Source of the DNA: Virgifigura sp964551315
GTDB lineage: Bacteria > Pseudomonadota > Alphaproteobacteria > Dongiales > Dongiaceae
DNA length: 64,000 nt
Assembly: GCA_964551315.1 (NCBI GenBank)
Contig: CAZKCM010000002.1
Location: forward strand, 62,001-126,000
Reading direction: 5' to 3'
Each line of letters begins with the position of its first letter. The stretch's first letter is position 1. This document shows positions 19,855-30,535 of the stretch, piece by piece. The notes below the pieces were generated by a model, which was not told where the DNA came from, did no database searches, and saw nothing but the letters and a program-made list of their open reading frames with translations. Both the position numbers and the translations under genes were made by a program.

Positions 19855-21744
19855 TCAGGCGGCCACCGCGCGGCGCAGCACGTCGGCCAGCCGGCGGGAG
19901 AAGGCGGCGGGGTCGGGCAGGGGTTCGCCCTCGACGATCCGCGCCTGATCGAGCAGCAGCCAGGCCGCCTCGGCAATCTCGTCGCCGCCGTTTGCGCCGC
20001 TCCCGTTCCCGGTCCCCTTCTCGCTGATCCGCTTCGCCAGGCCGGTGATGAGCGGGTGGCGCGGGTTCACTTCGAGAACGCGCTTGAATCCGGTCTCGAT
20101 CTGGCGGTGCTGCTTCAGCATCCGCTCGAGGTGGATGTCCATGTCGCCCTCGTCGGCAACCAGGCAGACGGCGCTGTCGGTCAGGCGCTGCGACGGCCGC
20201 ACGTCCTTGACCGCGTCCTTGAGGGTCAGGCGGAACAGGGCGATCAGGCCGTCGATGCCGTCCGCCGGCGGCTCCGGCTTCTTCTTCTCGCCCTCGCCGG
20301 CGCCGATCTTGTCGAGATCCGCCCCGCCGCGCGTCACCGAGCGGAAGGGCTTGCCCTCGAACGCGCCGACGGCGGGAATCCAGAACTCGTCCACCGGATC
20401 GGTCAACAGCAACACCTCCACCCCGCGGGCCGCGAAGCCCTCGAGCTGCGGGCTGCGCGAGACGGCTTCGAGCGTGTCGCCGGCGATGTAGTAGATGGCG
20501 TCCTGACCCGGCTTCATCCGCCCGACATAGTCGGCGAGGCTCACGAGCCGGTCGCCGGAGGTCGAGGAGCGGAAGCGGGCGAGCTTGAGCAGCGGCTCGC
20601 GCTGATCGCGGTCCTCGTAGAGACCTTCCTTCAGCACGGCACCGAAGTTGTTCCAGAAGACCGCGTAATCGTCGGGCGCGGTCTCGGCCTTCTTCTGCAG
20701 CTCGCCCAGGACTCGCTTGGTCACGCCGGAGCGGATCTTGGCGAGCACCGGGTTGTGCTGCAGCATCTCGCGGCTGATGTTGAGCGGCAGGTCCTCGGAA
20801 TCGACGATGCCGCGCAGGAACCGCAGATAGGCGGGCAGGATCTCCTCGCAGTTCTCCGTGATGAAGACCCGCTTGACGTAAAGCTTGACGGAGTGCTTGC
20901 GGTCCGGGTGGAACAGGTCGAAGGGCTTGACCGAGGGGACGAACAGCAGGCTCGTGTATTCGATCTTGCCCTCGGCGCGGTAGTGCATGGTCAGCCACGG
21001 CGCGTCGAAGGCGTGGGCGACGTGGCGGTAGAATTCGGTGTACTGCTCGTCCGTGATCTCCGACTTCGGTCGCGTCCACAGGGCGGAGGCCTGGTTCAGC
21101 GTCTCCTCCTTGTCGCCTTCGCGCAGCAGGATCGGCAGGCCGATGTGGTCGGAATATTTGGTGACGATGCGGCGCAGCCGGTCCGGCTCCAGGAACTCAT
21201 CCGCGTCCTTGGCGAGGTGGAGCGTGACGCGGGTCCCGCGCGACTCGACCTCGGCGGGCGCCACCGTGAACTCGCCCTTGCCCTCCGACACCCAGCGCCA
21301 ACCCTGGTCCTCGCCTGCCTTGCGGCTCAGGACCTCGACGCGGTCGGCGACCATGAACGCGGCATAGAACCCGACGCCGAACTGCCCGATGAGGGCGATG
21401 TCCTTGGCCGCGTCGCCGGTCATCTGGCTCAGGAAGGCCGAGGTGCCGGAGCGCGCGATCGTCCCCAGGTTCTCGACCAGGTCGTCGCGGTTCATGCCGA
21501 TGCCGTTGTCGGCGACCGTCAGCGTGCGCGCGTCGCGGTCGACGCTCAGGGTGATCCGGAAGTTCGGGTCAGACGCCGTCAGCTCCGGCTGGGTGAGGGC
21601 GAGATAGCGCAGCCGGTCGCAGGCGTCCGAGGCGTTGGAGACCAACTCGCGCAGGAAGACCGACTTATCGCTGTAAAGAGAATGCGCAACAATATCGAGA
21701 AGGCGGCTGACCTCCGCCTGAAATCCGTGCTTCTCCTCTTGCAT
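19855..21744 (-). CDS. htpG: molecular chaperone HtpG (Hsp90)
   Basis: 629 aa, normal length for bacterial Hsp90. The N-terminal ATP-binding GHKL domain shows YSDKSVFLRELVSNASDACDRLR, DNGIGM and GQFGVGFYAAFMV. The middle domain shows LYVKRVFI and LPLNISREMLQ, and the C-terminal dimerisation domain follows. It is an ATP-dependent cytosolic chaperone. A sigma-32-type promoter lies just upstream, and an rpoH gene is encoded 8 kb away, so heat-shock control is likely. It diverges from the Suv3-like helicase. Confidence 0.97.
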   Translation of the reverse strand: MQEEKHGFQAEVSRLLDIVAHSLYSDKSVFLRELVSNASDACDRLRYLALTQPELTASDPNFRITLSVDRDARTLTVADNGIGMNRDDLVENLGTIARSGTSAFLSQMTGDAAKDIALIGQFGVGFYAAFMVADRVEVLSRKAGEDQGWRWVSEGKGEFTVAPAEVESRGTRVTLHLAKDADEFLEPDRLRRIVTKYSDHIGLPILLREGDKEETLNQASALWTRPKSEITDEQYTEFYRHVAHAFDAPWLTMHYRAEGKIEYTSLLFVPSVKPFDLFHPDRKHSVKLYVKRVFITENCEEILPAYLRFLRGIVDSEDLPLNISREMLQHNPVLAKIRSGVTKRVLGELQKKAETAPDDYAVFWNNFGAVLKEGLYEDRDQREPLLKLARFRSSTSGDRLVSLADYVGRMKPGQDAIYYIAGDTLEAVSRSPQLEGFAARGVEVLLLTDPVDEFWIPAVGAFEGKPFRSVTRGGADLDKIGAGEGEKKKPEPPADGIDGLIALFRLTLKDAVKDVRPSQRLTDSAVCLVADEGDMDIHLERMLKQHRQIETGFKRVLEVNPRHPLITGLAKRISEKGTGNGSGANGGDEIAEAAWLLLDQARIVEGEPLPDPAAFSRRLADVLRRAVAA

Positions 21745-21784
21745 CCTTCATGCCCCCGGGGGAGTTCTCCTGTTTGCCGGGCAG

Positions 21785-21813
21785 ATATGTGCAGTTTTCC
21801 GCGGGCCATCAAG
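21785..21813 (-). promoter_or_regulatory. sigma-32 (heat-shock) type promoter of htpG
   Basis: On the minus strand CTTG (21813-21810) and CACATAT (21791-21785) are separated by 18 nt, close to the alphaproteobacterial RpoH consensus CTTG-N17/18-CYTATNT. Predicted transcription would begin near 21780, about 35 nt before the htpG ATG. Confidence 0.5.
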
Positions 21814-22000
21814 GGTGCCGGTTCCCGGTGGTTCGCTTCCCGTCCCGCTCTTGCCGTGCGCCGCGGCCGGCCTCGATGCATGCCCCGTTCACTCCCGGGA
21901 GCCCGCCCGGTGGGCGGCATGCCGTATGGGCAGAGCGCGGCCCGACCGTCCGGCCCTCGAAACCCTTGCAATCCCGGCCGGGAAGGCTGATTTCTCTGCT

Positions 22001-24543
<2,543 letters not shown>

Positions 24544-24547
<4 letters not shown>

Positions 24548-24936
24548 CGGATCGGATCGCCGACGGGCCCGACGCGCCCCAGAGCCTGCGCCTCGACAAG
24601 TGGCTTTGGTTCGCGCGCTTCTGCAAGAGCCGGGCGCTCGCCTCGAAGCTCTGCGCCGCCGGCCGCATCCGGGTCAGCGGCACGCTGGTGCAGAAGGCGC
24701 ACCACATGGTCAGGCCGGGCGACGTCCTGACCTTCCCCCTTGGCCCGCATATCCGCGTCGTGCGCGTCCTGCGGCTCGGCACGCGTCGAGGCCCGGCCGC
24801 CGAGGCGCGGACCCTTTACGAGGACCTGGCGCCGCCGACGCCACCCCCCTCGGCACCGGCCCGGCGCGAGCCCGGTTCCGGCCGCCCGACGAAGGCGGAT
24901 CGGCGCGCGCTCGAACGCCTGAAACGCGACGGCTGA
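24544..24936 (+). CDS. S4-domain RNA-binding protein (Hsp15-like)
   Basis: 130 aa. The S4 domain covers residues ~17-75 (LRLDKWLWFARFCKSRALASKLCAAGRIRVSG...VRPGDVLTF), with the arginines and lysines that contact rRNA. The C-terminal tail is Pro/Arg-rich and disordered. Hsp15-type proteins bind 50S subunits carrying stalled peptidyl-tRNA. Translationally coupled to the upstream helicase through an ATGA overlap. Confidence 0.9.
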
Positions 24937-25099
24937 GCGGCGGGTCCGGGGCTTGATTCGCCCGGGCGGCGCCCTCGGCGGCCACCCGGCGCGAAACGGC
25001 CGGTGGAACGGCGGTCGGCAACATTAACCTTGTATTCTCGCGAAAGTAGCGTGAATCTTCAGACAGTTTCTACCGAAACGGGAAGGGCGAGGGGGCGTC

Positions 25100-26182
25100 A
25101 TGTCGTTTTCGCGAATCGCCGGCGGTGCGCTTCTCCTCCTTCTGGTCACGGCCTGCGTGGCGCCGCGCACGCAGACGCCGGACGTGGATCCCGATCTCGT
25201 GGCGGCGGAGGCGGCCAGGCAGAAGGAGTTTGTCCTGCGTGACTGGCTCGCCAATCAGGAGAGGCTCAACCGGATCGCCTACCCGTTGCTGGCCGGCGCC
25301 GTTCCGCTTTGCGGCGAAACGGTGCGCGCGTCGATCGGCGCCCTGGCCACGAACAGCCAATCCTTCCTGCCTGACTATCGCGCCGCGGCGGCGGCCGTGA
25401 TCGGGGGCGACGATCGCCTTCGCCTGGTTCATGTCATCGATGGCTTCCCGGCGGCCGAGGCCGGGCTGGCGGTCGGCGACCTGATCGTCTCGGTCAACGG
25501 CGTCGCGGCGCCGCGCGGCGAGAACGCGATCGAGGAATGGCTCGAGAGGCTGGACGATCTCTTGGACGATGGCGGCCCGTTCACGATGACCGTTCTGCGC
25601 GACGGGGAGCAGCGGACGGTGCGCATAGAGCCGCGGACGATCTGCGACTATCCGGTGCATTTCAACCCGTCCGGGGTGATCAACGCCTATGCCGACGGCA
25701 AGGCGCTCCACGTGAACGCGGGCATGCTGCGCTTCGCCGCCGATGACCAGGAGCTCGCGATGGCGATCGCGCACGAAATCGCGCACAACGCGATGGGACA
25801 CATTCAGGCGATGCAGTCCAACACGATGGCCGGCGGCCTTGGCGGGCTGATACTCGACGTGCTGGCGGCGGTCGGCGGCATCAATACCGGGGGCGTGTTC
25901 AGCCAGGCGGGCGCCCAGGCGGCAGGGTCCACCTATTCGGTCGCATTCGAGAAGGAGGCTGATTATGTCGGCCTCTACATCATGGCGAACGCCGGCCTGG
26001 AGATCGAAGGCGCGGCCAATTTCTGGCGCCGGATGGCGACGGCCAATCCGGGCTCGATCGAGTTGGCCGAGACGCATCCGACCAGCCCGGATCGCTTCCT
26101 TGCCGTCGAGCAGACGATCGAGGAGATCAAGTTGAAGCGGGAACTCGGTCTGCCGCTCATGCCGGCGATGAAATCGCCGTAG
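25100..26182 (+). CDS. M48-family metallopeptidase lipoprotein with PDZ-like domain
   Basis: 360 aa. The N-terminus MSFSRIAGGALLLLLVTAC is a lipoprotein signal with Cys19-20 at the lipobox LVTAC, so the protein is likely anchored in the outer or inner membrane, facing the periplasm. A PDZ-like segment (about residues 110-175: VIDGFPAAEAGLAVGDLIVSVNG) precedes the peptidase domain. The zinc site is HEIAHNAMGH (HExxH, about residue 230), and the third ligand is in FEKEADYVG (ExxxD). The PDZ-before-M48 order differs from the LysM-bearing M48 protein at 32435-33895. A role in envelope quality control is inferred. Confidence 0.9.
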   Translation: MSFSRIAGGALLLLLVTACVAPRTQTPDVDPDLVAAEAARQKEFVLRDWLANQERLNRIAYPLLAGAVPLCGETVRASIGALATNSQSFLPDYRAAAAAVIGGDDRLRLVHVIDGFPAAEAGLAVGDLIVSVNGVAAPRGENAIEEWLERLDDLLDDGGPFTMTVLRDGEQRTVRIEPRTICDYPVHFNPSGVINAYADGKALHVNAGMLRFAADDQELAMAIAHEIAHNAMGHIQAMQSNTMAGGLGGLILDVLAAVGGINTGGVFSQAGAQAAGSTYSVAFEKEADYVGLYIMANAGLEIEGAANFWRRMATANPGSIELAETHPTSPDRFLAVEQTIEEIKLKRELGLPLMPAMKSP

Positions 26183-26223
26183 CGCCGCTGCCCGGTGCCT
26201 CCGCCGGTCCGGCTCGACGCTGC

Positions 26224-26859
26224 TCAGCGTCGCACGAAGATCACTGACAGGTTGTTCGCCGGCATCTCGATCGTTTCCCGCAGCGCCAGCCCGTGCGATG
26301 CGGCGAGGGCCGCAACCGCTTCCAGGTCGCGCACGCCCCAGGCGGCGTTCCGGGCGCGCAGCCCGCGATCGAAGGCCTCGTTGCTCGGCGCGGTGTGCTT
26401 GCCGCCGACGCGGAAGGGGCCATATAGGTAGAGAATTCCGCCCGTTCGAAGGAGCTGCCCCGCGCCGGCCATGAGCCCCTCGGCGGCCGCCCAGGGTGCG
26501 ATGTGGATCATGTTGATGTTGACGATGGCGGTCGGAACGGCGTCTTTCGACGCGGCGCTGGCCGTGCGCGGCCAGTCGGGCAGGGTGACGTCGAGCGGGA
26601 TCGGCCGGCGCAGATTGTCTGCGTTCGCCTCGGCGGCGTGGGCGGCGATGCTCGCGAGCATCTCGGGGTCGGCGTCGCTCGGCTGCCAGGCGAGCGGCCG
26701 GAGCCTCGGCGCCAACCACGCGGCGTGCTCGCCGGTGCCGCTGGCGATCTCCAGCACGCAGCCCGTCCTAGGAAGAACGCGGGACAGAACGTCGAGGATC
26801 GGCCCGCGATTCCGCAGCGCGGCGGGGGCGTGGCGACGGTCGTTCGCGGAAGCGGCCAT
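26224..26859 (-). CDS. DUF938 family SAM-dependent methyltransferase
   Basis: 211 aa from ATG 26859 (MAASANDRRHAPAALRNRGPIL), the usual length and start of DUF938 proteins. The SAM-binding glycine loop is VLEIASGTGEHAAWLAPRL (residues ~30-48), and the acidic strand-2 end is WQPSDADPEM. The later INMIHIAPWAAAEGLMAG and LYGPFRVGGKHTAPSN blocks are family-specific. Substrate unknown. It converges with the M48 lipoprotein gene and diverges from the TerB-like gene. Confidence 0.9.
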   Translation of the reverse strand: MAASANDRRHAPAALRNRGPILDVLSRVLPRTGCVLEIASGTGEHAAWLAPRLRPLAWQPSDADPEMLASIAAHAAEANADNLRRPIPLDVTLPDWPRTASAASKDAVPTAIVNINMIHIAPWAAAEGLMAGAGQLLRTGGILYLYGPFRVGGKHTAPSNEAFDRGLRARNAAWGVRDLEAVAALAASHGLALRETIEMPANNLSVIFVRR

Positions 26860-26967
26860 CCCGGAATGGTAGGGGGCGAGGCGACCGGACGGCAAGCACT
26901 GCGGCGCCGAAAAGACCGCCTTTCGGCGAGGGTTGCGCCGCCGGTCGGCGCTGTGATAGGCAAGACG

Positions 26968-27453
26968 ATGATCAATCGAATCAAGGCGTTTCTCAGCGGG
27001 CGCGACACCGAATCCACGACCGCCGGCCGCTATGATCGGAGCGACCTTCAGGTCGCTGCCGCGGCCCTCCTTGTCGAGGCGGCGCGCATGGACGCGACCA
27101 TTGCACTGGCAGAGCGCGAGACCATCAAGCGGCTGATCCGCGAACGGTTTTCGCTGAGCGCGGAGGAGGCCGCGGACCTCGTGGCGTATGCGGAGTCGCG
27201 GGCTGAGCAGTCCGTCCAGCTCTTCGGCTTTACGGCGACGATCAAGGACCGGTTCTCGCATGAGCAGCGCGTCGAATTGATCGAGATGTTGTGGGAGGTG
27301 ATTTACGCCGACGGCCAGCTGCATGCGTTCGAGGCGAACCTGATGCGCCGCGTGGCGGGGCTGCTTCATGTCCCGGACCAGGAGAGCGGCGCCGCCCGCA
27401 AGCGGGTGCTCGCGCGCCGCGAGGCCGCGGCGACCCACGGCCGGAAACCCTGA
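26968..27453 (+). CDS. TerB-like (tellurite resistance/co-chaperone-like) protein
   Basis: 161 aa from ATG 26968 (MINRIKAFLSGRDTES). All-alpha TerB fold with the two acidic helix-start repeats DATIALAERETIKRLI and ADGQLHAFEANLMRRVA, about 75 residues apart, which are the putative metal sites of TerB/DjlA-type domains. The name reflects the family; no tellurite operon is present here. A GC hairpin (GGCGCGG at 27463-27469 with CCGCGCC at 27482-27488) directly follows and separates it from fdxA. Confidence 0.88.
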   Translation: MINRIKAFLSGRDTESTTAGRYDRSDLQVAAAALLVEAARMDATIALAERETIKRLIRERFSLSAEEAADLVAYAESRAEQSVQLFGFTATIKDRFSHEQRVELIEMLWEVIYADGQLHAFEANLMRRVAGLLHVPDQESGAARKRVLARREAAATHGRKP

Positions 27454-27523
27454 ATCGCCGGCGGCGCGGACCGGTGCGGCTCCGCGCCGAGCCGGCCGCT
27501 GAGGTTGGTGAGTGGAGAGACCG

Positions 27524-27859
27524 ATGACCTACGTCGTTACGGAAGCGTGCATCAAGTGCAAGTACATGGACTGCGTGGAGGTGTGCCCGGTGGACTGCTT
27601 CTACGTTGGCGAGAACATGCTGGTGATCCATCCGGACGAGTGCATCGACTGCGGCGTGTGCGAGCCGGAGTGCCCGCCGGAGGCGATCGTGCCGGACACC
27701 GAGCCGGGGGTCGAGCGGTGGCTCGAGCTCAACCGCGAGTACTCCGCCATCTGGCCGAACATCACCCGCAAGGGCGAGCCCCCGGCCGACGCCGACGACT
27801 ACAAGGACGTGCCCAACAAGTTCGAAAAGTACTTCAGCCCAAAGCCGGGAACGCCCTGA
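27524..27859 (+). CDS. fdxA: 7Fe ferredoxin FdxA
   Basis: 111 aa from ATG 27524 (MTYVVTEACIKCKYMDC), four codons after another in-frame ATG that lies inside the ribosome site region. Cys9, Cys12, Cys17 and Cys21 plus Cys40, Cys43, Cys46 and Cys50 provide the ligands for one [3Fe-4S] and one [4Fe-4S] cluster, as in Azotobacter-type FdI. The C-terminal ~50 residues (KGEPPADADDYKDVPNKFEKYFSPKPG) are the usual alphaproteobacterial extension. A cytoplasmic electron carrier. It immediately precedes carD, a pairing widespread in alphaproteobacteria. Confidence 0.97.
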   Translation: MTYVVTEACIKCKYMDCVEVCPVDCFYVGENMLVIHPDECIDCGVCEPECPPEAIVPDTEPGVERWLELNREYSAIWPNITRKGEPPADADDYKDVPNKFEKYFSPKPGTP

Positions 27860-27885
27860 CGCCCGGCCGGTTTGTGTCGGTCCGG

Positions 27886-27914
27886 TTGTACCGATCCTAA
27901 ATTTCTGTTATATT
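27886..27914 (+). promoter_or_regulatory. sigma-70 promoter for carD
   Basis: TTGTAC (27886-27891) and TATATT (27909-27914) are separated by exactly 17 nt. Predicted transcription starts near 27921, giving a leader of about 205 nt before carD. The site lies 27 nt after the fdxA stop codon. Confidence 0.6.
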
Positions 27915-27931
27915 CCTGACCACAAGGCCCC

Positions 27932-27982
27932 CGGGCAGCCTCCCCGGCTGCCCGACGCGGTATTGTGCGGTCTCATACCGCT
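27932..27982 (+). promoter_or_regulatory. two hairpins in the carD leader
   Basis: CGGGCAGCC (27932-27940) and GGCTGCCCG (27946-27954) form a perfect 9-bp stem with a 5-nt loop. Immediately after it, GCGGTA (27957-27962) pairs with TACCGC about 13 nt further on. Neither is followed by a long U tract. They begin about 10 nt after the predicted start site, so they may protect or regulate the carD message, or end fdxA transcription. Confidence 0.45.
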
Positions 27983-28127
27983 CGGTTTCGTCAGCTGGAC
28001 GATTGGGTTTGGCGGCGCAAGGGTTCGGCGCGCCGCGTGAAGCTTTACTTAATTGCCGCCCCTCGTCCGGGATGACGGCGTCGCTTCCGGGGGCCCGGCA
28101 CGGCTGTTAGGTGAGAGACAAACGAGA

Positions 28128-28625
28128 ATGTCCAAGGATATCGGATTCAAGCCGGGGGATTATGTCGTCTACCCGGCTCATGGTGTTGGCAGAGTGCTGG
28201 GCATCGAAACCCAAGAGATTTCCGGCCTGAGCCTGCAGGTGATCATCATCAGCTTCGACAAGGATCGAATGACCCTGCGGGTCCCGGTGGCGAAGGCGAA
28301 GAATTCGGGCCTGCGCCGACTCAGCACGCGCAAGGTGATGGAAACCGCGCTTGCGACGCTGAAGGGCCGTTCGCGCATCAAGCGTGCGATGTGGAGCCGA
28401 CGCGCCCAGGAGTATGAGGCGAAGATCAATTCGGGCGATCCGGTATCGATCGCCGAGGTCGTCCGCGACCTCCATCGCAACGCCGACCAGCCGGACCAGT
28501 CCTACAGCGAGCGGCAGATCTATCAGGCCGCCCTTGACCGGCTCGTGCGCGAACTCGCCGCCGTCGAGGACATCGACGAGCAAGCCGCGACCCGGCGTCT
28601 CGAACAAGTGCTCAAAGCCGCTTAA
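28128..28625 (+). CDS. carD: CarD-family transcriptional regulator
   Basis: 165 aa from ATG 28128 (MSKDIGFKPGDYVVYPAHGVGRV). The N-terminal RNA polymerase-interacting Tudor-like domain (residues ~5-65) has the YVVYPAHGVG signature and the MTLRVPV strand. The C-terminal helical DNA-binding domain includes KRAMWSRRAQEYEAKINSGDP and a later YQAALDRLVRELA helix. CarD binds the RNA polymerase beta subunit and stabilises open complexes, mainly at rRNA and housekeeping promoters. A pseudo-phosphatase and rpoH follow on the same strand. Confidence 0.95.
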   Translation: MSKDIGFKPGDYVVYPAHGVGRVLGIETQEISGLSLQVIIISFDKDRMTLRVPVAKAKNSGLRRLSTRKVMETALATLKGRSRIKRAMWSRRAQEYEAKINSGDPVSIAEVVRDLHRNADQPDQSYSERQIYQAALDRLVRELAAVEDIDEQAATRRLEQVLKAA

Positions 28626-28644
28626 CGCGAGACCCTAATCGCCC

Positions 28645-28668
28645 CGCCCGGTCGGTTGCGGCCGGGCG
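28645..28668 (+). terminator. hairpin after carD
   Basis: CGCCCGG (28645-28651) pairs with CCGGGCG (28662-28668) around a 10-nt loop, 20 nt after the carD stop and 24 nt before the next gene. With no U tract it may only partly stop transcription. Confidence 0.45.
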
Positions 28669-28691
28669 GCGGCCGGCACCCGACCCGGTTG

Positions 28692-29492
28692 ATGCCGAAC
28701 AAAGAAAAATTCGCCATATTGCGAAAAAGTCGACGGGTCTGGGCGGTCGCCGCCATCCATGGCGAAGCCGCGCGGCTCGAAGCGATGCATGAAGAACTCG
28801 ACCGCCGCTTCGTTCCCGGCGACCGGCTTGTCTATCTCGGCAACTATCTCGGCTACGGCCCGGCGGTGCGCGCGACCGTCGACGCCCTCCTCGCCTTCCG
28901 CCGCCGGCTGCTCGCACGCCCCGGCATGTTCACCTTCGACATCGTCTATCTGCGCGGCAGCCAGGAGGAGATGTGGCAGAAGCTCCTCCAGCTGCAGTTC
29001 GCGCCCAATCCGGGCGAGGTCTTCGGCTGGATGATGGAGCAGGGTGTCGGCGCCACGCTTGCCGCCTATGGCGGGGATCCGCAGCAGGGGCTAAGCAGCG
29101 CACGCGGTGGCGCGCTGATCCTGACTCGCTGGACCAGCAGCCTGCGCGCGGCGATGCAGTCGGCGCCCGGGCACTACGTTCTGATGAGCGCACTCCGCCG
29201 CGCCGCTTACACCGATGACGGCGCGCTTCTCTTCGTTCACGCGGGCATCGATCCCGACCGGCCGCTTTCCGCGCAAAGCGACAGTCTCTGGTGGGGCAAT
29301 GGCGGCTTTGCCCGCCTGTCGCAGCCCTATAGCGGCTTCACCCGCGTGATCCGCGGTTTCGATCGGGCCCATAGCGGGGTCCAGACGACGCCCTTCACCG
29401 CCAGCATCGATGCCGGCTGCGGCTTCGGAGGGCCGCTCGTCGCCGCCTGCTTCGACAGCAGCGGCGAAATCGTCGATCTGATCGAGGCCTGA
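28692..29492 (+). CDS. PPP-type metallophosphoesterase homologue lacking metal ligands (pseudo-phosphatase)
   Basis: 266 aa from ATG 28692 (MPNKEKFAILRKSRRVWAV). The fold order is that of bacterial PPP serine/threonine phosphatases, but the metal-binding motifs are changed. GDxHG reads AAIHG (Ala21 for Asp, His23 kept). GDxxDRG reads GNYLGYG (Asn51, Gly54 and Tyr55 replace Asp, Asp and Arg). GNHE reads GSQE (Ser90, Gln91). The later LLFVHAGIDPDRP block near residue 190 is intact, but the expected GHT motif reads VIRGFDRAH. Such a protein should not bind the usual two metals, so it may act as a binding or scaffold protein. It lies between carD and rpoH on the same strand. A divergent active site cannot be excluded. 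Confidence 0.85.
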   Translation: MPNKEKFAILRKSRRVWAVAAIHGEAARLEAMHEELDRRFVPGDRLVYLGNYLGYGPAVRATVDALLAFRRRLLARPGMFTFDIVYLRGSQEEMWQKLLQLQFAPNPGEVFGWMMEQGVGATLAAYGGDPQQGLSSARGGALILTRWTSSLRAAMQSAPGHYVLMSALRRAAYTDDGALLFVHAGIDPDRPLSAQSDSLWWGNGGFARLSQPYSGFTRVIRGFDRAHSGVQTTPFTASIDAGCGFGGPLVAACFDSSGEIVDLIEA

Positions 29493-29620
29493 GCCGATCG
29501 GATTACGAGCCGGCAGGGCGTTTCCTCCGGGCGACTGATCCGCTGCCGGCCGCGTTACGTATAAGGTTACGGGCACAAATCCCCTGGCGGAAACTCAGAC
29601 GCCAACGGAGGGGGGTGATT

Positions 29621-30505
<885 letters not shown>

Positions 30506-30509
30506 CGGC

Positions 30510-30532
30510 CCCGCCGCCGGGCCGGCGGCGGG
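30510..30532. terminator. bidirectional hairpin between rpoH and the cyclase gene
   Basis: CCCGCCGCC (30510-30518) and GGCGGCGGG (30524-30532) form a perfect 9-bp stem with a 5-nt loop in the 30-nt gap between two convergent genes. Confidence 0.65.
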
Positions 30533-30535
30533 ACA

